Source: Cavia porcellus
Taxonomy: Eukaryota > Chordata > Mammalia > Rodentia > Caviidae
Direction: 5' to 3'
Assembly: GCF_034190915.1 (NCBI RefSeq)
Contig: NW_026947502.1
Location: forward strand, 31,774,785-31,838,784
Length of the DNA stretch: 64,000 bases
Below are positions 1 through 17,900 of this stretch, piece by piece; position 1 is the first letter of the stretch; each line of letters opens with the position of its first letter. The notes under the pieces are model-generated. The model was not told the origin of the DNA, ran no database searches, and was given only the letters and a program-made list of their open reading frames with translations. Position numbers and translations under genes: made by a program.

Positions 1-95
1 ACATTTTTTTCTTTTTAATCGGCACTGGGGATCGAACTCACGACTGCCTGCTTGCAAGGCAGGCACTTATGCCGCTGAGCTAAATTCCCAGCCCC
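1..95 (-). repeat. ID-family SINE (tRNA-Ala-like), minus strand, cut by window edge
   Basis: The reverse complement reads ggggctgggaatttagctcagcggc, then a palindromic anticodon arm cctgccttgcaaggcagg (anticodon TGC, Ala), a gagttcgatcccc B-box and an A/T-rich tail. This is the rodent ID/BC1 pattern. The tail runs to the window edge. Confidence 0.85.
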
Positions 96-1149
96 CAGAT
101 ACACTTTTGAAAGCAGCACCAAGAGCTGCTAAGCTGGGGACTGCAGGCGCATGTCACCATGCTTGGCCCCTGGTCCTCCACACTGCTGTACTCAAAGTGA
201 GGAGCGAGTGAGTGGAGTAAGAAGGACAGAAGCAAGAGAAGAAAGGAGGAGGAGAGGGAGGAAGGGTGGATGGGAAAGCTCCTGCAATGTGGGGAACAGG
301 GAAGGAAGCCCTTTAATCTTTTATTCAGCAAATATATATTGAGCACGTGCTGAGTGGCTGACTTCTCCAGCTGCGTGTTGCTGTCTACGTGTGTGCATCA
401 GTAGCCCATTCTGCGGTGGCCCTGAGGCCTTGGAGAGGCAGGGCTGGGAGTAGTTAAGTCCACAGGCTCAGTGGTCAGGCGGGTGGGCTTGGAGTTCCTA
501 AGAGGCACGCATGCCTTCGGAGAAGTCACATCCCCTCCCGGAGCCTTACCTTCCCCATTATAAAGTGAAGTTAGGACTAGAAGTGCATGGCAGGGGACAG
601 CACTGAGACACGTGGCTGCCAGCCAGAGCCGCTTTTGTCCTCTGAGTGCATTCTATCCTCTCTCTCCCTTTTCCTCCTATGCAGCTTCAGTCTCAACCTG
701 CAGCCACAGTTCCTCCAACTGACTGGCCTCCAGAGGGCCCTGAAGACCCTGCAGCTGCTCTCTGGTGGACACTTGCTTTGGGCGATGCTAGCCAGTCAGG
801 AGCCGAGATCCAGAGACCTACAAAAGCAGGCCAGGGGTGGAAAATGGGGTTTCCATGATGATGGGCAGGAAGGCAGGACCCGAGGGGGCTGCAGGAGGAC
901 TGAGAGGGCCACCCGAGAGGCAGAGACTGCACACCCAGCTGGGAAATGAGAAACTGCTACAGTGACTGGTGGAATTCCAGTTTCAGGGCTGGTATTCCAG
1001 GGTCCTTTGTCACAGGGGTTCTCTGTTTTCCAGTGGTCATGCCCCGTTGCTCTCACATAGCCCCGAGCACGGAAGACAAGTCCTGCGGCCTAGGGCCTTC
1101 GCTGTCCCTCTGCTGGAGCCCAGCTAAGCCCAGCAGCTTTATTTTTTCT
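96..1149. other. PITX1 3' flanking DNA, no gene seen
   Basis: Mostly unique sequence of ordinary composition. 205-270 is a purine-rich AGG/GGA stretch. 510-590 resembles the central part of a plus-strand MIR. A 120-codon frame at 587-949 has no recognisable domain and no splice context, so I do not call it a gene. Confidence 0.7.
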
Positions 1150-1357
1150 AATTTCCAAGCCAGTGGTGTACACCTGCCATCCCAGCTTCCCCAGTCTGAG
1201 GCAGGAAGATCATAACCCAAGTTCAGGCCCAGCCTGGCAAGTTAGTGAACCTTGTCTCAAAATAAGTAAGTAAGGTAGGGGAATATAGCTCAGTGATAGA
1301 GCACTTGTTTAACATGTATGAAGCCCTGAGTTCAATTCCTAGTACCATCAAAAACAA
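1150..1357 (+). repeat. Composite B1+ID SINE, plus strand
   Basis: The left part reads like B1 (gtggtgtacacctgccatcccag, then gaggcaggaagatc and cagcctggcaa, then cttgtctcaaaa). The right part is ID-like (gggaatatagctcagtg, then gagttcaattcctagtacc). B1 fused to ID is a rodent-specific SINE design. Confidence 0.8.
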
Positions 1358-1407
1358 AAATTACTCCCTTTCTTGCCTGAATACAAATATGGTTCATTTC
1401 AGGCGAG

Positions 1408-1635
1408 CGTGTAGTGTAGCGGGTAGTAGCAGGCCTCTGATCAGATAGCCTGTGTGCAAGGCCTGACTTCCTCTCATTAACTGGTCTGCCTTGGGTAGTC
1501 TATTGATCTCCACTGAGCTCCAGTTTCTTTCTTCGAAAAATAAAGATAATAAGTTCCTCCCTCATGAGATTGCCAGGAGGAGCAGAAGCATAATTCCTGT
1601 AAAGTACATGCATGGGGCCTGTGCTCAGTAAGGGC
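1408..1635 (+). repeat. MIR SINE, plus strand, nearly full length
   Basis: It follows the MIR layout: gtagtgtagcgggtagtagc, then gcctgacttcctc, then the core ctccagtttctttcttcgaaaaataaagataata, and the end ggggcctgtgctcagtaa. It is an old element with many differences. Confidence 0.7.
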
Positions 1636-1639
1636 CTCC

Positions 1640-4600
1640 TGTTAGCGACTGACAACATGATATGTAAACAAAAAGAGTTTAGGCATCTTCAACCCAGGCT
1701 GCCAGAGCCTTTAGAGAACTATGGGGTGTGTCCCTCTACCCTTGTGGCTCCTGCTGGGGCCCTGACCAACCTGATGCACCTTTCCCAAATGCTCAGCAAA
1801 CAGTAGGAATTGATCCTGATACCTTTTCCAGGGCCTGGGCCATGGAGGAAAAGGGAACCCAGGACAATAGACTCAGTTACTGAGGGCCCAAGGCTAGGAT
1901 GTTTCCTGGGGTGAGGGGGAGAGTGTGGAGTAGGTGTGGTCAATAGGAGTGTCAATCATGACACACATGACACAGTCAAGCTGGAGGAAGGAAAATCCGG
2001 TTGAACGTCAAATAATGTTTTCAGAAACGGACTGTTGAGAAACTTTTGCAGAGAAGCCTTATTAATGCAGAAAGGTGGGAACAGTGCCCTTCAAGGAAGA
2101 ACCAGGGCATTTCACCTTAATAATGCACAGTATTGTCAATGGTAACCATCTATCCTGTGCTTTCTATATGGCAACACCATCACTGAAGCCTTTTGTGCAC
2201 TAGCTTACTGAATTCTTTAAACAACAAGGTAAAGTGATTGTTTCCTTTGGGGAAAAGGAAAGGAGGGGCTCAGAGATGTTAATTCTCTTTGCCCAAGGCA
2301 ACTCAGGGAGCCAGAACTCATATACCTGCTCTCAAAAACAACAGTAAAAGTTCCTGTGGATTCTACAGCCAGGTACCTAACCCAGAAAATGGGGAGACCT
2401 AGGGACCTCAGACCACTGCACCTCATTTCCCACAGTGGCACTCTTGGTGACTGAGGCCCCGCTGCTGTATTGGCTAGGATGGAGGTGGGGGCAGCAGGCT
2501 CAGGTATGTGGTTCTGAAGGGCCACCTCCAGGGCTGGCCCTTCTGGGCACTGTCCCTTCCAGGGCAGATCTCCCACCTGTGGCTTCCCCGCCCGCCCCAG
2601 ACACTTCTGATAGTTAAGCTACCACCCAGGCACGCTATGGTCCACAGAGGCCTATGGCCTGACTAGGACTACTATAGTGGCAGTCGATGTGACTTTGTTC
2701 CCCTTTTCAGTGACCAGGCTCTGTGAGGGTTGTGATCAGTGGTTGATCTCTCTTTCCTTTTGATGTCCACAGTGCCTGGGGGTCAACTTTCTTGCACTCC
2801 TATCCCCAACTTATGACATCTCTAAACTTGTGGTCACATTTTGGGGTTCACTGTCAGAACCAGATAAGAAAGACTGCTTGACTTTCTCAGAGACTAGAAG
2901 AAATTAGATGTCATCAAGGCCCAAACCAACCCCCGGGGGTTGGCATAGGGCAGCCCAGTGCTGAGGCAGAGTGGGCGCCCACTGCATTGAACCTGCCTCA
3001 CTCAACATTTCCTCCTGTGGACAAGTGACCTGTTGTCTCTAAGCCTGGGACTTGGTCAAGGAAAGCCGATGAGGACTCTTCCTCCCAGGGTTACTGCACA
3101 GGTACAGGGGCCCATCCGTGAGGTATGCATGCCCTGGACCTTGTGTATGTCCAGTAAATGTTACTGCTTGCTATGGAGGACAGAAATGGAGTTACCCCAG
3201 ACGAACAGCCTTCTTTGACCACCCTGTTCTTCCATTTATTCTTGCTCAGGGCACCATTGTTTCTTCTATTCAGTTTGTCACTATAGTACACACGTGTTTA
3301 CTTGTCCAGGACAGCAGGCACTGTTCAGTTTACCACGGCCCGATCACTGGCACCAGTAGCGAGAGGACTGTCAGTGTCCAGTGACAGCTCCTTCCCCTGT
3401 CTGCTCCAGGTGGAACAGCTCTTTGTTTAGAGAACAGAGATTTGAGAGGTCCCCTAGGCCCCTCCTGAGATGACTGTGGTGGGGAAGGGCTGAATGCTGT
3501 CAGTGCCAGCAACAGAGTAGCTGGTGAGGAGCTGGCTGGTGCCAAGGCTGGTTCTCACACTCACCTGGAAGGCCGTGTCCACGATGGGCGATGGCATCAT
3601 TCTGAACTACTTCTGCCATCCACACTCTGCAGCTGTCTGGCCTGTGTTCTCACAGCACGCCGCGTGGTGCTGTTTAACCTGGGCTGGGCCTGGCTTTTGG
3701 GAAAAGTTACCTCTCTGCTTCCTATTTTCTGCCAAGTCTATCTGCTAGGTCTCACCTACTTCCTGTCCTCAACTGAAACCAAGACCTGTCAGCCCTGGTG
3801 GACCTGTGGGCCTGGGTGAGGGAGGCACTTCGAGTCCACATGTGATTCTGTTGATATTTCCAGATTAAGGGCCAGAGTTCTGGACTGGAGCTGCTGGGGG
3901 AAGGGAGGCCAGGCTGTAGCTCAAGGTCCCAGCCTTCCCCTCACCCACCCCACTTTCCTTCTTTCAGCCTATGTTTCTGGTTCTGTCAGTCAAATAACCC
4001 TGAAGCCCAAGTCCCAAAGTCTCAGGCTGAACCATCCAGGGAGGACCTCTCTTCATCACTCACGGGCAGGTGAGAAGAGCAATGGAAGACATTTGCCTTT
4101 GGAATCCCAGAGCCTCTTGGCTCAGTGTGACCTTGGCCAGTTAGTCTCATGGAGCCTAGGGTTGGAGGTGTAAAATGGCTAACAGCCCTGACTTCAGGTT
4201 GGTGTTGACATGGTTTGAGAATGTGTGCATAGGGCTCTCCAGCTCTTAGCTCATGAATGGGGCCTGTAGTTGTGTACCATCACAGCTCCAGCCTGGGTCC
4301 AGCTCCAGGGCAGTGCCAGTCTCCATCACAAGGTGATTCTGAAGCAGAACATCAACCCCTCTTTCCTCCCCTGCTGCAGCTGCAAACATTTTGTTTTGCC
4401 ATTAGAAGTGACTTACTTAAGGGAAGCAGAATTTTACAGGCAGTTTACAGGCAGGTCTTGTTTAGTAGTTTCCAAAAGCCAGGGGAGGGGGAAGGCGACC
4501 AATAGCCCCCATAAGTTGGGATGGAAGGGAAGTGAAAAGTGAGTCCTGTGTGATGGCCACTTTCTCCAGCCCAGCCAGGCCAGCTGGGTGCCCCGCATTA

Positions 4601-5040
4601 GGGTGAAAGGCAGGGGGAAGCTCAGGCTGGGTAGGCTCTGATGGTAAAGGCCAAAAGGAGAAAGGGCAACCCTAGCCCTAAAGAGGCTCTCCAGGGCCCC
4701 CACTAACACATTCTGGGCAGTCAAGGGCCCCGTAATTCTCTGGGGGCCTCGAGAATCATCACAGACACAGCTTTCGAAAGCTTGCAGAATTCAGAGCCCA
4801 AGTGTGTGCATGTGTGTGTGTGGGGGAGTCTTTCTGCTAGGCTGCCGGTGCGGCTGTCCAGAGGGTGTGCAGGAACAGCGGGAACAGAGAGAGGAGTGGA
4901 GAGACCTCCGAAAGCTGGGACTGGGCAGGTCAGGAGTGGTGGGCTGCCTGGGTTCTTCCCAACTCCCCCTGAGCTTGGGTGACACAGTTCCATTTGTCAG
5001 CTTCCCTTTTCAGCCAAATGAAGTAGTCGGGGCCCAGCAG
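1640..5040. other. PITX1 3' flank, non-coding, old repeats
   Basis: 2130-2340 is a minus-strand MIR. 3215-3340 resembles an L2 end. 4090-4200 is a plus-strand MIR. 4803-4824 is a short TG run. The rest is unique sequence with no spliced or intact frame I can support. In human the next gene on this side is CATSPER3 (established knowledge); none of its exons was recognised. Confidence 0.6.
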
Positions 5041-5044
5041 TGCT

Positions 5045-6029
5045 TCAGCACGCTCGGACTATGGTTTTAATAGACGTACATGGACAAGTCGATATAGACA
5101 GATTTATAATTCTATACAGTCAGTCCAACATACACAGGGACGCTGTAAACAGGGCGCGGGCCGGAGAGCGGGTGTGCAAAGTGGGCGCGGGGCCCTGGGG
5201 CCGCGCCCTGTGCTCTCCGGGCTCGACTCTTGCACGGATGCACGGAGGACAAGGAGGGGGCTGCTCGCCGGGGACAGGGGTCACCTACTGGACTAGGAGT
5301 AGGGCCCAGGGCTTCGGCCTGCAGCTAAGCTCCGGGCTGGGCTGCTCAGAGATGAGCACTCCCTGTCCTCCTGCCTAGTCCGCTCGGCCAGCTTCGGCTC
5401 CGCGGCATTAACATAGGCGTACGGGTGGCAAGGGTGCTTCGGGCTGCACCTCCGGCTGCACCAGCTGACCGTTAAGTACCGGACCCGGGGGCGCGGGGGA
5501 AGTCATTCCCAGCCCCAAACCTGCTCCAAGCCGAATCCGATTGGAGCTAAGGTGCGCTCGGCCGGGCTTGGTTCCTGTGGGGCCCAGAGGGAATCCCAGG
5601 CCCATCCAGGCTCCGCATATTGAATTCGAAGGCTGCCGCTCAGGCTGGGCCGTGGGATGCGGGGCGTCCTCTCCCGCTGCCCTGCTAGACGTCTGCTTTC
5701 GGTGCCGCTAGGCTCCGCAGAGTGGGCCGCCGGGGCCTGTGGGAACGAACACACACCACCCGCGCCATCCCGAGGGAAATTGCAACTCATCCTTTTTTTT
5801 TTTTCTCGGCACTTTGCTCCGATTTTTTTGTGTTGTTTTTTTGTTTTTTTGGAGGGCAGAGTGGGGGCCCGGAAAAAGAAACACAAAACCAACCTGGAGG
5901 TGGGGAGGTGGAGAGAGGGGCTACGCAGGCGCGAGGTCCGCGGCGCGCGAGCCGAGCCCAGCGTGCGTCCTCCGCGTCCGCCCCGCCCCGCCCCGCGCCG
6001 GCGGCGGCTTGCGTGGTCCGGCCGGGCGG
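5045..6029 (-). other. PITX1: PITX1 3' untranslated region (probable)
   Basis: The stretch from the stop codon to just past an ATTAAA hexamer is about 980 nt, close to the roughly 1-kb 3' UTR I recall for mammalian PITX1. In the mRNA sense it holds several A-rich runs (the reverse of T tracts at 5789-5855), which can mislead oligo-dT priming, and a very GC-rich segment at 5930-6029. The exact cleavage site is inferred, about 10-25 nt past the hexamer. Minus-strand reading frames here are not coding. Confidence 0.7.
5066..5071 (-). terminator. PITX1: ATTAAA polyadenylation signal of PITX1 (probable)
   Basis: TTTAAT on the plus strand reads ATTAAA in the gene's direction. It is the second commonest mammalian poly(A) hexamer and the only good match I saw in the 1 kb after the stop. 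It lies in an AT-rich island that looks conserved compared with the GC-rich DNA around it. Confidence 0.6.
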
Positions 6030-11395
<5,366 letters not shown>

Positions 11396-11420
11396 CTCCG
11401 GACCTCGCCGGCAGGGTCTG

Positions 11421-11428
11421 TCTTAAAG
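11421..11428 (-). promoter_or_regulatory. PITX1: TATA-like element (CTTTAAGA) upstream of PITX1
   Basis: This is the only A/T-rich octamer in a strongly GC-rich promoter stretch, about 335 bases upstream of the start codon. It would place a transcription start near 11395. It matches TATA only loosely, and CpG-island promoters often lack TATA, so this is tentative. Confidence 0.3.
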
Positions 11429-11522
11429 CGACAGCGCGCACCGCCAGGTTCCAGCAGTCCCTGCGCCAGGGGTGGTGGGTGGGGTGGGCTGGATGGGAGG
11501 GGGCTGGGGAGGGCGGGCGGCC

Positions 11523-11542
11523 GCGAGCGAGCGAGCGAGCGA
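11523..11542. repeat. (GCGA)5 tandem repeat in the PITX1 promoter island
   Basis: Five perfect GCGA units, CpG in every unit, sit about 435 bases upstream of the PITX1 start codon. This is a potential length polymorphism within the promoter. Confidence 0.9.
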
Positions 11543-12060
11543 GCAGCGGAGGAGCGCGGGCGGAATCCAGCCCCGAGCCGCCCGCGCCGCCGCGCCCTCT
11601 CCGCCGCCCTCCCTCCCTCTGGCCTCGCCCGCTCCCTCCCCCTCAGCAGCCACCTTCCCGCCGCCTCCCCGCCCCCCGCGGCCGCGCCTCGCCTCTCCCT
11701 CCTTCCCGGGTGACACACCGACTTCTCCCTCGGCCTCACAAAAGAAACGCTCGTGCCCACCTTAGGCCCCAAATGACTTGTTTCGCTTTGAGTCAACTCC
11801 TGTTTGGGCCTCCTCGAAGTCCCCAGCCGCAGTCAGAACAGCCCAGGACTGCAGTGCGTTCGCCGAACAGGATCGCGCGGAGCGGGCTCCTCCGAGCCAC
11901 AGCGCGGGGCGGGGGCAGAGCCCGGGCCCGTTCCGGCAGCTCCCGGCGGCCGTGTCCTCGTCGAGGGGCCTTCGGCCCCTCCTTCCCCGGCCTCTTCTCC
12001 CGGGAACTCGACCCGGCTGAGTGACAGCAGCCTGCGCTCTAATGGGCCCCCGATGTTGCC

Positions 12061-14144
12061 TCCTAATTAGCTTGGACCCTCTCTCCCCTAAGGCCGCTGC
12101 TCCTCAGGCCTCTCTCTACACCACAGTCAATTTTCCGGGATTGGGATAGAAATGATGGCTTCTAATCAGACAAAACGTTTCTCCTGGCTCTAGGCCGCTG
12201 GCGAGTTCAGCGGGAGACCCCAAGAGCCCAGCCAGGCCCCATTGCCTTTTCCACCTCCTTTGTTTTGTGCCTTCTCAGGCCAGTGGGGCGCTGGCCTTGG
12301 CAGCCATAGGGTTGGCCTTGGCAGCTTCTTTGCTGGGGGTAGGGAGGAGGAGTTGTGGTCCCGTTTCCCAAGGGTTCAGCCACAGGCAATAGGCCGGGTT
12401 ACTGCTGTCTCCCAGGTGGGGTGGCAGCTCAGAAAGCCTTCAGTCTTCTAGGTTCCATTACAGAGTGGTAGTAAGGTGTGGCTGGCTCCAGGAGGCCCTG
12501 GCCGGCTGCAGGTAGAGATATTACCCTTACAGCTCCCAGGAGTGATCCCTCCTTAAGTTCTTCGGCTTCAGTGAAGTTTGTCAAAGGATTTTGCTCAACA
12601 ATTGTTAACTGGCCCTGAGACATCTGCATCTTGAGCAAACAGGCCATAGCTGGAGTCATAGGGCATGGCCCTGACCTGCATCTCTGGCCACAGCCGGACT
12701 CTAGGTTGCCTCTGCCCCTCACCTGCTGACCAGCTCCACCAAACAATGGCCTGGGGGGAGAAGAACTTCCCTATTCTTTAGGCCTAATGCCCTTACCTCA
12801 GAAGGCAGGGCATCCTCATCTCCTGGGGTATCTGCTTGGACTGACTACTGTATGGTGTCAGCATCTGGTGGTGGTGGTGGGGTCCACAGGCTCTGTCTTC
12901 AAGACTTTCCCTAACCCCCTGCAGAAGGAGGCACCCAGGTCCCAGGCTGAGCCAGATGGTGTGGACTGTGGAGACACAGGCAGGCACACAGGGTGGAACT
13001 CCCTGGCCACAGCCAGAGGAGCCCAGTTCCAGGCTTTGGAGAGAGGGGATAGCTCTTTAGGGCCTTGCCAATGTGGCACATGTGTGCCCACAGCATGCTG
13101 TTATCACTGAACGCTCTAAGCAGTTTGTCACTGGCCTGGCCCATTTTCACCTGGTGTCTGTGACCACAGGAAGCAGAGGCTAAGGCATACATAGAGAGGA
13201 TGCTTCCCAGGAAGTCCAGTTAGGTAGGCACAGGGACTCCTGCCTTCTCCTTTCAAGCTGAGATCCCTAGGATGAAATTCATCTTGATCAGGGGAAGAGG
13301 GACCTGGGGAAGCATCATTGTCCAGCAGTTGCCCTTACCACATTTTTATCATATTTCTTGGCTGAGTCTCAGGCAGCATCAGACACCTCCTTTCAAGGAG
13401 ATATCCAGGTACTGGGAGTGCGCCTTCACACACCATCCTCCTGCGGTTGCCTTACCTATGGGACAGTCTGGATGCACAAAGGCTGGGAGAGTGTGCCTAT
13501 CCGTACTGCGTTTCTGCACAGTTACTGTGCACACACGGACACGTGCTATGTGCTATCTGTTACAACAGCTGGCTCGTAGCGGATAGGAAATGTGTTCTAA
13601 GTCCACCGAATGTCAGGCCAAGGTGAGAAGCACAGTGCACCTTCTCTGAATGGGGACATGGAAGCAAATGGTCTGCCTAGGTGACTGAGTCAGGCCTTTC
13701 AGGGACTGCTTTGTGACTCTGCCCACGTCTAACTGCTCATTCTCTCTAGGATGCATTTAATGCAGTTATTGAGCACCTGCTGTGTGCCCCTCTAGGTTCA
13801 AGCCTCTGGCAGTGTTCCAGGCAGGCACAATAGTTCCTTTATTTGGAAATCTTCATGCTTGCTGTGTGGATAGCAAGGCCTTCAGACCCTTTGGCAAAGC
13901 TTCTTGTCCCACTGGCCTTGAACACGGAAGAGGGGCTGAGGCTAGTGGGGACTGCCAGGGAGTCTGTGGTTCAGCAGTTCTGAATGATGTAGGGTAGGGA
14001 AGGGACTGACGGAGAAAGGAGGCTATGGCCTGGTTCTGGGTGTTGGCCAGAGAAGGGACCTGGAGAGCCTCTTGTTTTGCTGTAGCTACAGTCTCCCATT
14101 GCTCACTATCCTAGTTTGAGGCTGCTGGCATAGTCTCACACACA

Positions 14145-14185
<41 letters not shown>

Positions 14186-16005
14186 CACACACGTGTATGC
14201 ATATGGAAGACAGGGGGCAACCATAGAGGCTCCATGTTCCCCTGGCTTCACTGTGTGACTTTGGACATGGCTTGACCAGCACTGTGCCTCAGGAAACTCT
14301 GTCCAACATGGGACTATGCCTGCTGCTTCAGCCTCCAGGTCTTATGGTGATGGACCAGACAAGAGAAGAGGAAGGAACGGGGCCTACTGGTGTTGGGCCT
14401 ATGGGTGTTAAGCCCTATTTGGTATCTACCCATAGCCCTCTCTAGCCACACACAGAGCCGGCAACCATTCTGTGATTTTTCAAGAAATTTCAAGACCCTA
14501 GGCTCTTGACTAGGGTAGAGAGGAGCCCCGGCTGTTGTCGGGGTTGAAGAAGTAACCACAAGAAGCCTTTCTAAAGCCGGCTGGCTCAAACCAGACTCTA
14601 AGCCCAAGGATGATTTAGTAATTTAATTTGGGAAGGGTGGATGGAGGGCCCCTATGGAAGGGCATCCTTCTACCAACCCATGGGGGTACCCTGCTCTAAT
14701 TCTGACTCCCAGAATCAAGGGATTTTAGGAAAAAGGAAGGAATGTGCCATGTCCTGCCCCAGGGCCATCCGTGACTCTCTGGGACATTCCAGTCCTAAGC
14801 CTTTTAGGCAGAGAAGTTCAAACTAGAAAACCCAGTTTTGGGAGTGCAGCAGGACCACCTACCTCTGCCTGACCTAAGATACCCCCTCCCCAATAAAAAA
14901 AAAAAACACCCTTGTTTCTGGAATAGAAGCAATTACTGGGTGAGGGGGACAGGAGTGCTCAGGTAGAGGCCAGAACAACCCGGTCGGATTCATTAGGCTT
15001 CTTGGAACCCTAGATTGAAGCTTCCTGCCAGTTGGGGTTCCCCAGCTTGTCCAAAGGGAGAGCTGGGATACACTTGGGCTGGACAGCCTGCTGCCAGTGG
15101 CACACAACGGGAGGTACGGAATGCGGAACTTTAGGAGCTGGTAGGGCTCATGGCTGTCCTGGCCCATAGCTCACTTCACTGAGATATCTCCTGGATGCTG
15201 TCTGGCTCCTGAGAATGACTGAGCTGAGGGGAAGAAAAAGCTAGCAAAGTACTGTAGCAGCATCTAAGTCAAGACTGGGAGCAGAGGGCCAGCTTTCACT
15301 GCCTCACGGCCTTCTTTTCCCAGTAGCTGCTTTCCTGGGAGAAGTGCACTCCAAGGTCTGTCTTGGAGGTCAACAAATGCTGCCTCTGCATCCTAGAATC
15401 TTGGCGGCCTGGTCACTGTGCTCCAGTCTCTTCTCCTTCCCTGGCAGAGATGTGGAAGCCCAAAGCAGCCTGGGGAAAGGCAAGGGGTACAGCAAGTCAT
15501 CTCCAGTGCTGTCCCCGCTGCCTGTAGCTTTTGTCCTTACCCTGGACTTGTGTCCTTTGCCATGGCTAGCAGCCACCTACCAAGGATGGACAGCAACCAT
15601 CCTTTCTCTCTGGCCCTGGTGGGTTTTCTTTCTCTGGCCCTGGTGACTTTCATAGGTCACTGGGATGCCAAGAGAGCATCCAGGACTTAATTTCTCAAAG
15701 TGGGCTCAAGTATTTTTCAGGTTCAGAGAATTCCTACAGGCCGGAAAATCTTGGGACTTGGATTTCAGCCTAAGAGTTCCATTACTGCGATCTGGGCCTT
15801 GGGGTTCTGGCTTTGCTACAGCATCTCCAGTTTAGGAGGCTGGTCATTTTTAGAATCTGGAGACCCAGTTCTAGAGTAGTGGCTGTGCTCTTAGAGAACC
15901 TGCGTCAACAACCAAGCTCAGAGATAGCCGCAGAACGTCTTTATTAGACTTTGAGAAGAGCGCTTGGGTTTTGTCTCAGGGGAAAGGAAAAGCACAGATC
16001 GTGCC
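12061..16005. other. PITX1 upstream flank, no gene seen
   Basis: Unique, moderately GC-rich DNA with few repeats: an L2-like tail near 13740-13830 and a CA microsatellite at 14136-14192. No frame has a recognisable protein. Its low repeat content next to a developmental promoter suggests regulatory DNA, but no single element stands out. Confidence 0.6.
14136..14192. repeat. (CA)n microsatellite
   Basis: CA dinucleotides with one T interruption near the start and a CCCC break near the end. Confidence 0.95.
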
Positions 16006-16009
16006 AGCG

Positions 16010-17900
16010 AGGGCAGGTAGCCCCTTGGTGCGGGCTCCTCCGAGCTTGGCGGCAGGACGTCAGGGTCTCTGGCGGGGCTCTGGTTGATGTGTGCTGATTT
16101 TCTGCGGCATTGCTGCCAGAACGAACGAACGCACGAACGAATGAAGCGGTTTCGTTTGGGAAAAGTACCCTCTTGACGCGAAGCTACGGTCAAAGTCCCA
16201 GGCCTTTCAGGGGGGCCAGTGTTTCCACTGGTGGTGGGGTCCCCGTTTCGTGGCGCAGAGAGGAGCGGCAGGAGATCCTCTCGGGTCCCTTTCTCACCGA
16301 GGCCCCCTGCGTGTAGCGCCGCCGCTAGAGACTAAGGGCTTCCCAGGCTGCACCTTCGCCGAGCCGAAGCCCGCATCCCCAAGGCTGCTACTCTCTTGGG
16401 GTGCCTGCGGCCGAGGCGCCGGGTGGGCACTCAGGTTAGGGGAAGGAGCGCCAGTGACGCCGCACCAGGGGCGCAGGAACGAGCTCCTCGCGCTGCCTCG
16501 ATGGCGCCTGACCTTTCCCGCGTTGCGCTCTGTGCTGCGCAGCTGGCTGGACCCCACACACGCCGGGAGCGAACGGTGCACGCTGAGCCGCCACCTCCCC
16601 GCACCCCTCCACCGCGGAGACCCCGCGCCCCCAGCTGAGGTTCTTACCCCACCTGGGCAGCGCCGCGTCTATGGCTCGAAGGGTCCGGGCTCGCCCGCCG
16701 CGGACTCTGCCTCCCGTTGCGGCTCCGGCTGGGGCCCCTGATTCAACTCGGCCTCCGGCTCCGCGCGCGGCTCCGGTCCCCGCTGGTTCGCTACATCCCA
16801 GCGCGCAGGGTCGGGGCCGCCTCGGCCCGATCCGCTCCTCCCGCCGCCTCCGCCGCAGCCGCCCTTCGCCCGCGGGGAAGGCGGGGACACCGGCCCGGGA
16901 GGCGGGAAGGGGGGAGGGGAAGCGAGGTGCTCGCCCGCCCGGCGGGGAGGGGGCGGCGCGCGGTCCCACGGGCCAGGGGTCCCGCGATCCCCGCGGGCGC
17001 CGGCTCGGGTCTGCGCAGCTCCCGCCAGCCGGAGACCCGGGAGCGCGCCGGGGACTGCGTGCGCAGGGAGGGGCCCTGCGGCGGGCAGACGGGCCGCTGC
17101 GGGTCCCCCAGCTCTCACTCCCTGGGCTCAGTTTCCCACCTGGCACGTGTGGGCCCGGCCCGATTTCCGTTTAGCCAGGGTCTGGCCGGAATTTCCTGGG
17201 GTCCTGCCAGGTGACACTCGAACTGGGATTTTGAGATTCTACCTTTCCCCCTTTCCGCTCAGCCCTCGGGTGATTGGCAGGGAGGGTCCGCTGCGAAGAG
17301 CCTGGCAGGCACACAGGATTGCAGACAGACCCCAGGTTTCTCTGTGTGTAAAGGTGGTGGTGCGCTAGAGAGGATCGGTCGCCGGCCCGCCATACTGGGG
17401 CGGGGGTCCCCTCCTCCTCTGTCTCCAGCGCTGGACTGCCAGGGGCAGGGAAGACCCACACCAGGAGCGAGACCCTCGCGCAGCCCCCTTGTCAGCCCTG
17501 AACGCGCTCCAGCGGGCAAGCCGCTCGCAGCCAGCGAACCGGGAGGCCTGACCCGCGGGGCACCGTAGGCCTGCTCCCGGCTGGCGGCTGCTCGGAGAGG
17601 CGCAGGATGGAGGGGTCCTGCCCGCCACATACCCGCAGCCCACCGGGTGTCCAGCGCTGGTCAGTGGCCAGATAACCCTGCGCGTGAAGCCTCTCTGGGG
17701 AAAGCAGTTGGCTGAACTTGTTCCAGCTTCCCCAGGCGCCCAGGCAGCTTTCCGCTGTTGGGACTGTGGGATGCCACGACAAATCGGGTTGTGGCCTGTC
17801 ACTTTCAGGGACAAGAGCGGCCAAGCCTGCCCACCAACGGCTGCTTCTGTGCAAGGTGTCGGCCTCGGCAGCGGCAGCGCGGCCGGCCGGCATTAATGTT
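16010..17900. promoter_or_regulatory. Second CpG island ~5 kb upstream of PITX1, orphan promoter candidate
   Basis: CpG-dense DNA with GC boxes peaks at 16600-17100 (for example gggagggggcggcgcgcggt) and is separated from the PITX1 island by 4 kb of ordinary DNA. Overlapping long frames on both strands (such as 17146-16436 and 17118-16669) are Arg/Pro/Gly/Ala-rich without domain features, so I treat them as spurious. A consensus plus-strand donor follows at 18198. In human, a long antisense lncRNA (PITX1-AS1/C5orf66) starts near PITX1 and runs away from it; this island could be its start or an alternative PITX1 start. Confidence 0.65.
16118..16145. repeat. Short ACGA/ATGA tandem repeat at the edge of the second CpG island
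   Basis: It reads gaacgaacgaacgcacgaac followed by gaatgaa, a tetranucleotide array of about seven units with two variants. Confidence 0.8.

Noticed and set aside
587..949. 120-codon plus-strand frame in the 3' flank
   Set aside because: No signal peptide, domain, conserved motif or splice context recognised.
16436..17146. Minus-strand 236-codon frame in the second CpG island
   Set aside because: Arg/Pro/Gly/Ala-rich throughout, overlapped by similar frames on both strands, with no domain. Typical of stop-poor GC-rich DNA.
17140..17560. Coding exon of a gene neighbouring PITX1
   Set aside because: Only short overlapping GC-rich frames; no motif of CATSPER3, NEUROG1, macroH2A or other known neighbours was recognised anywhere in the window.
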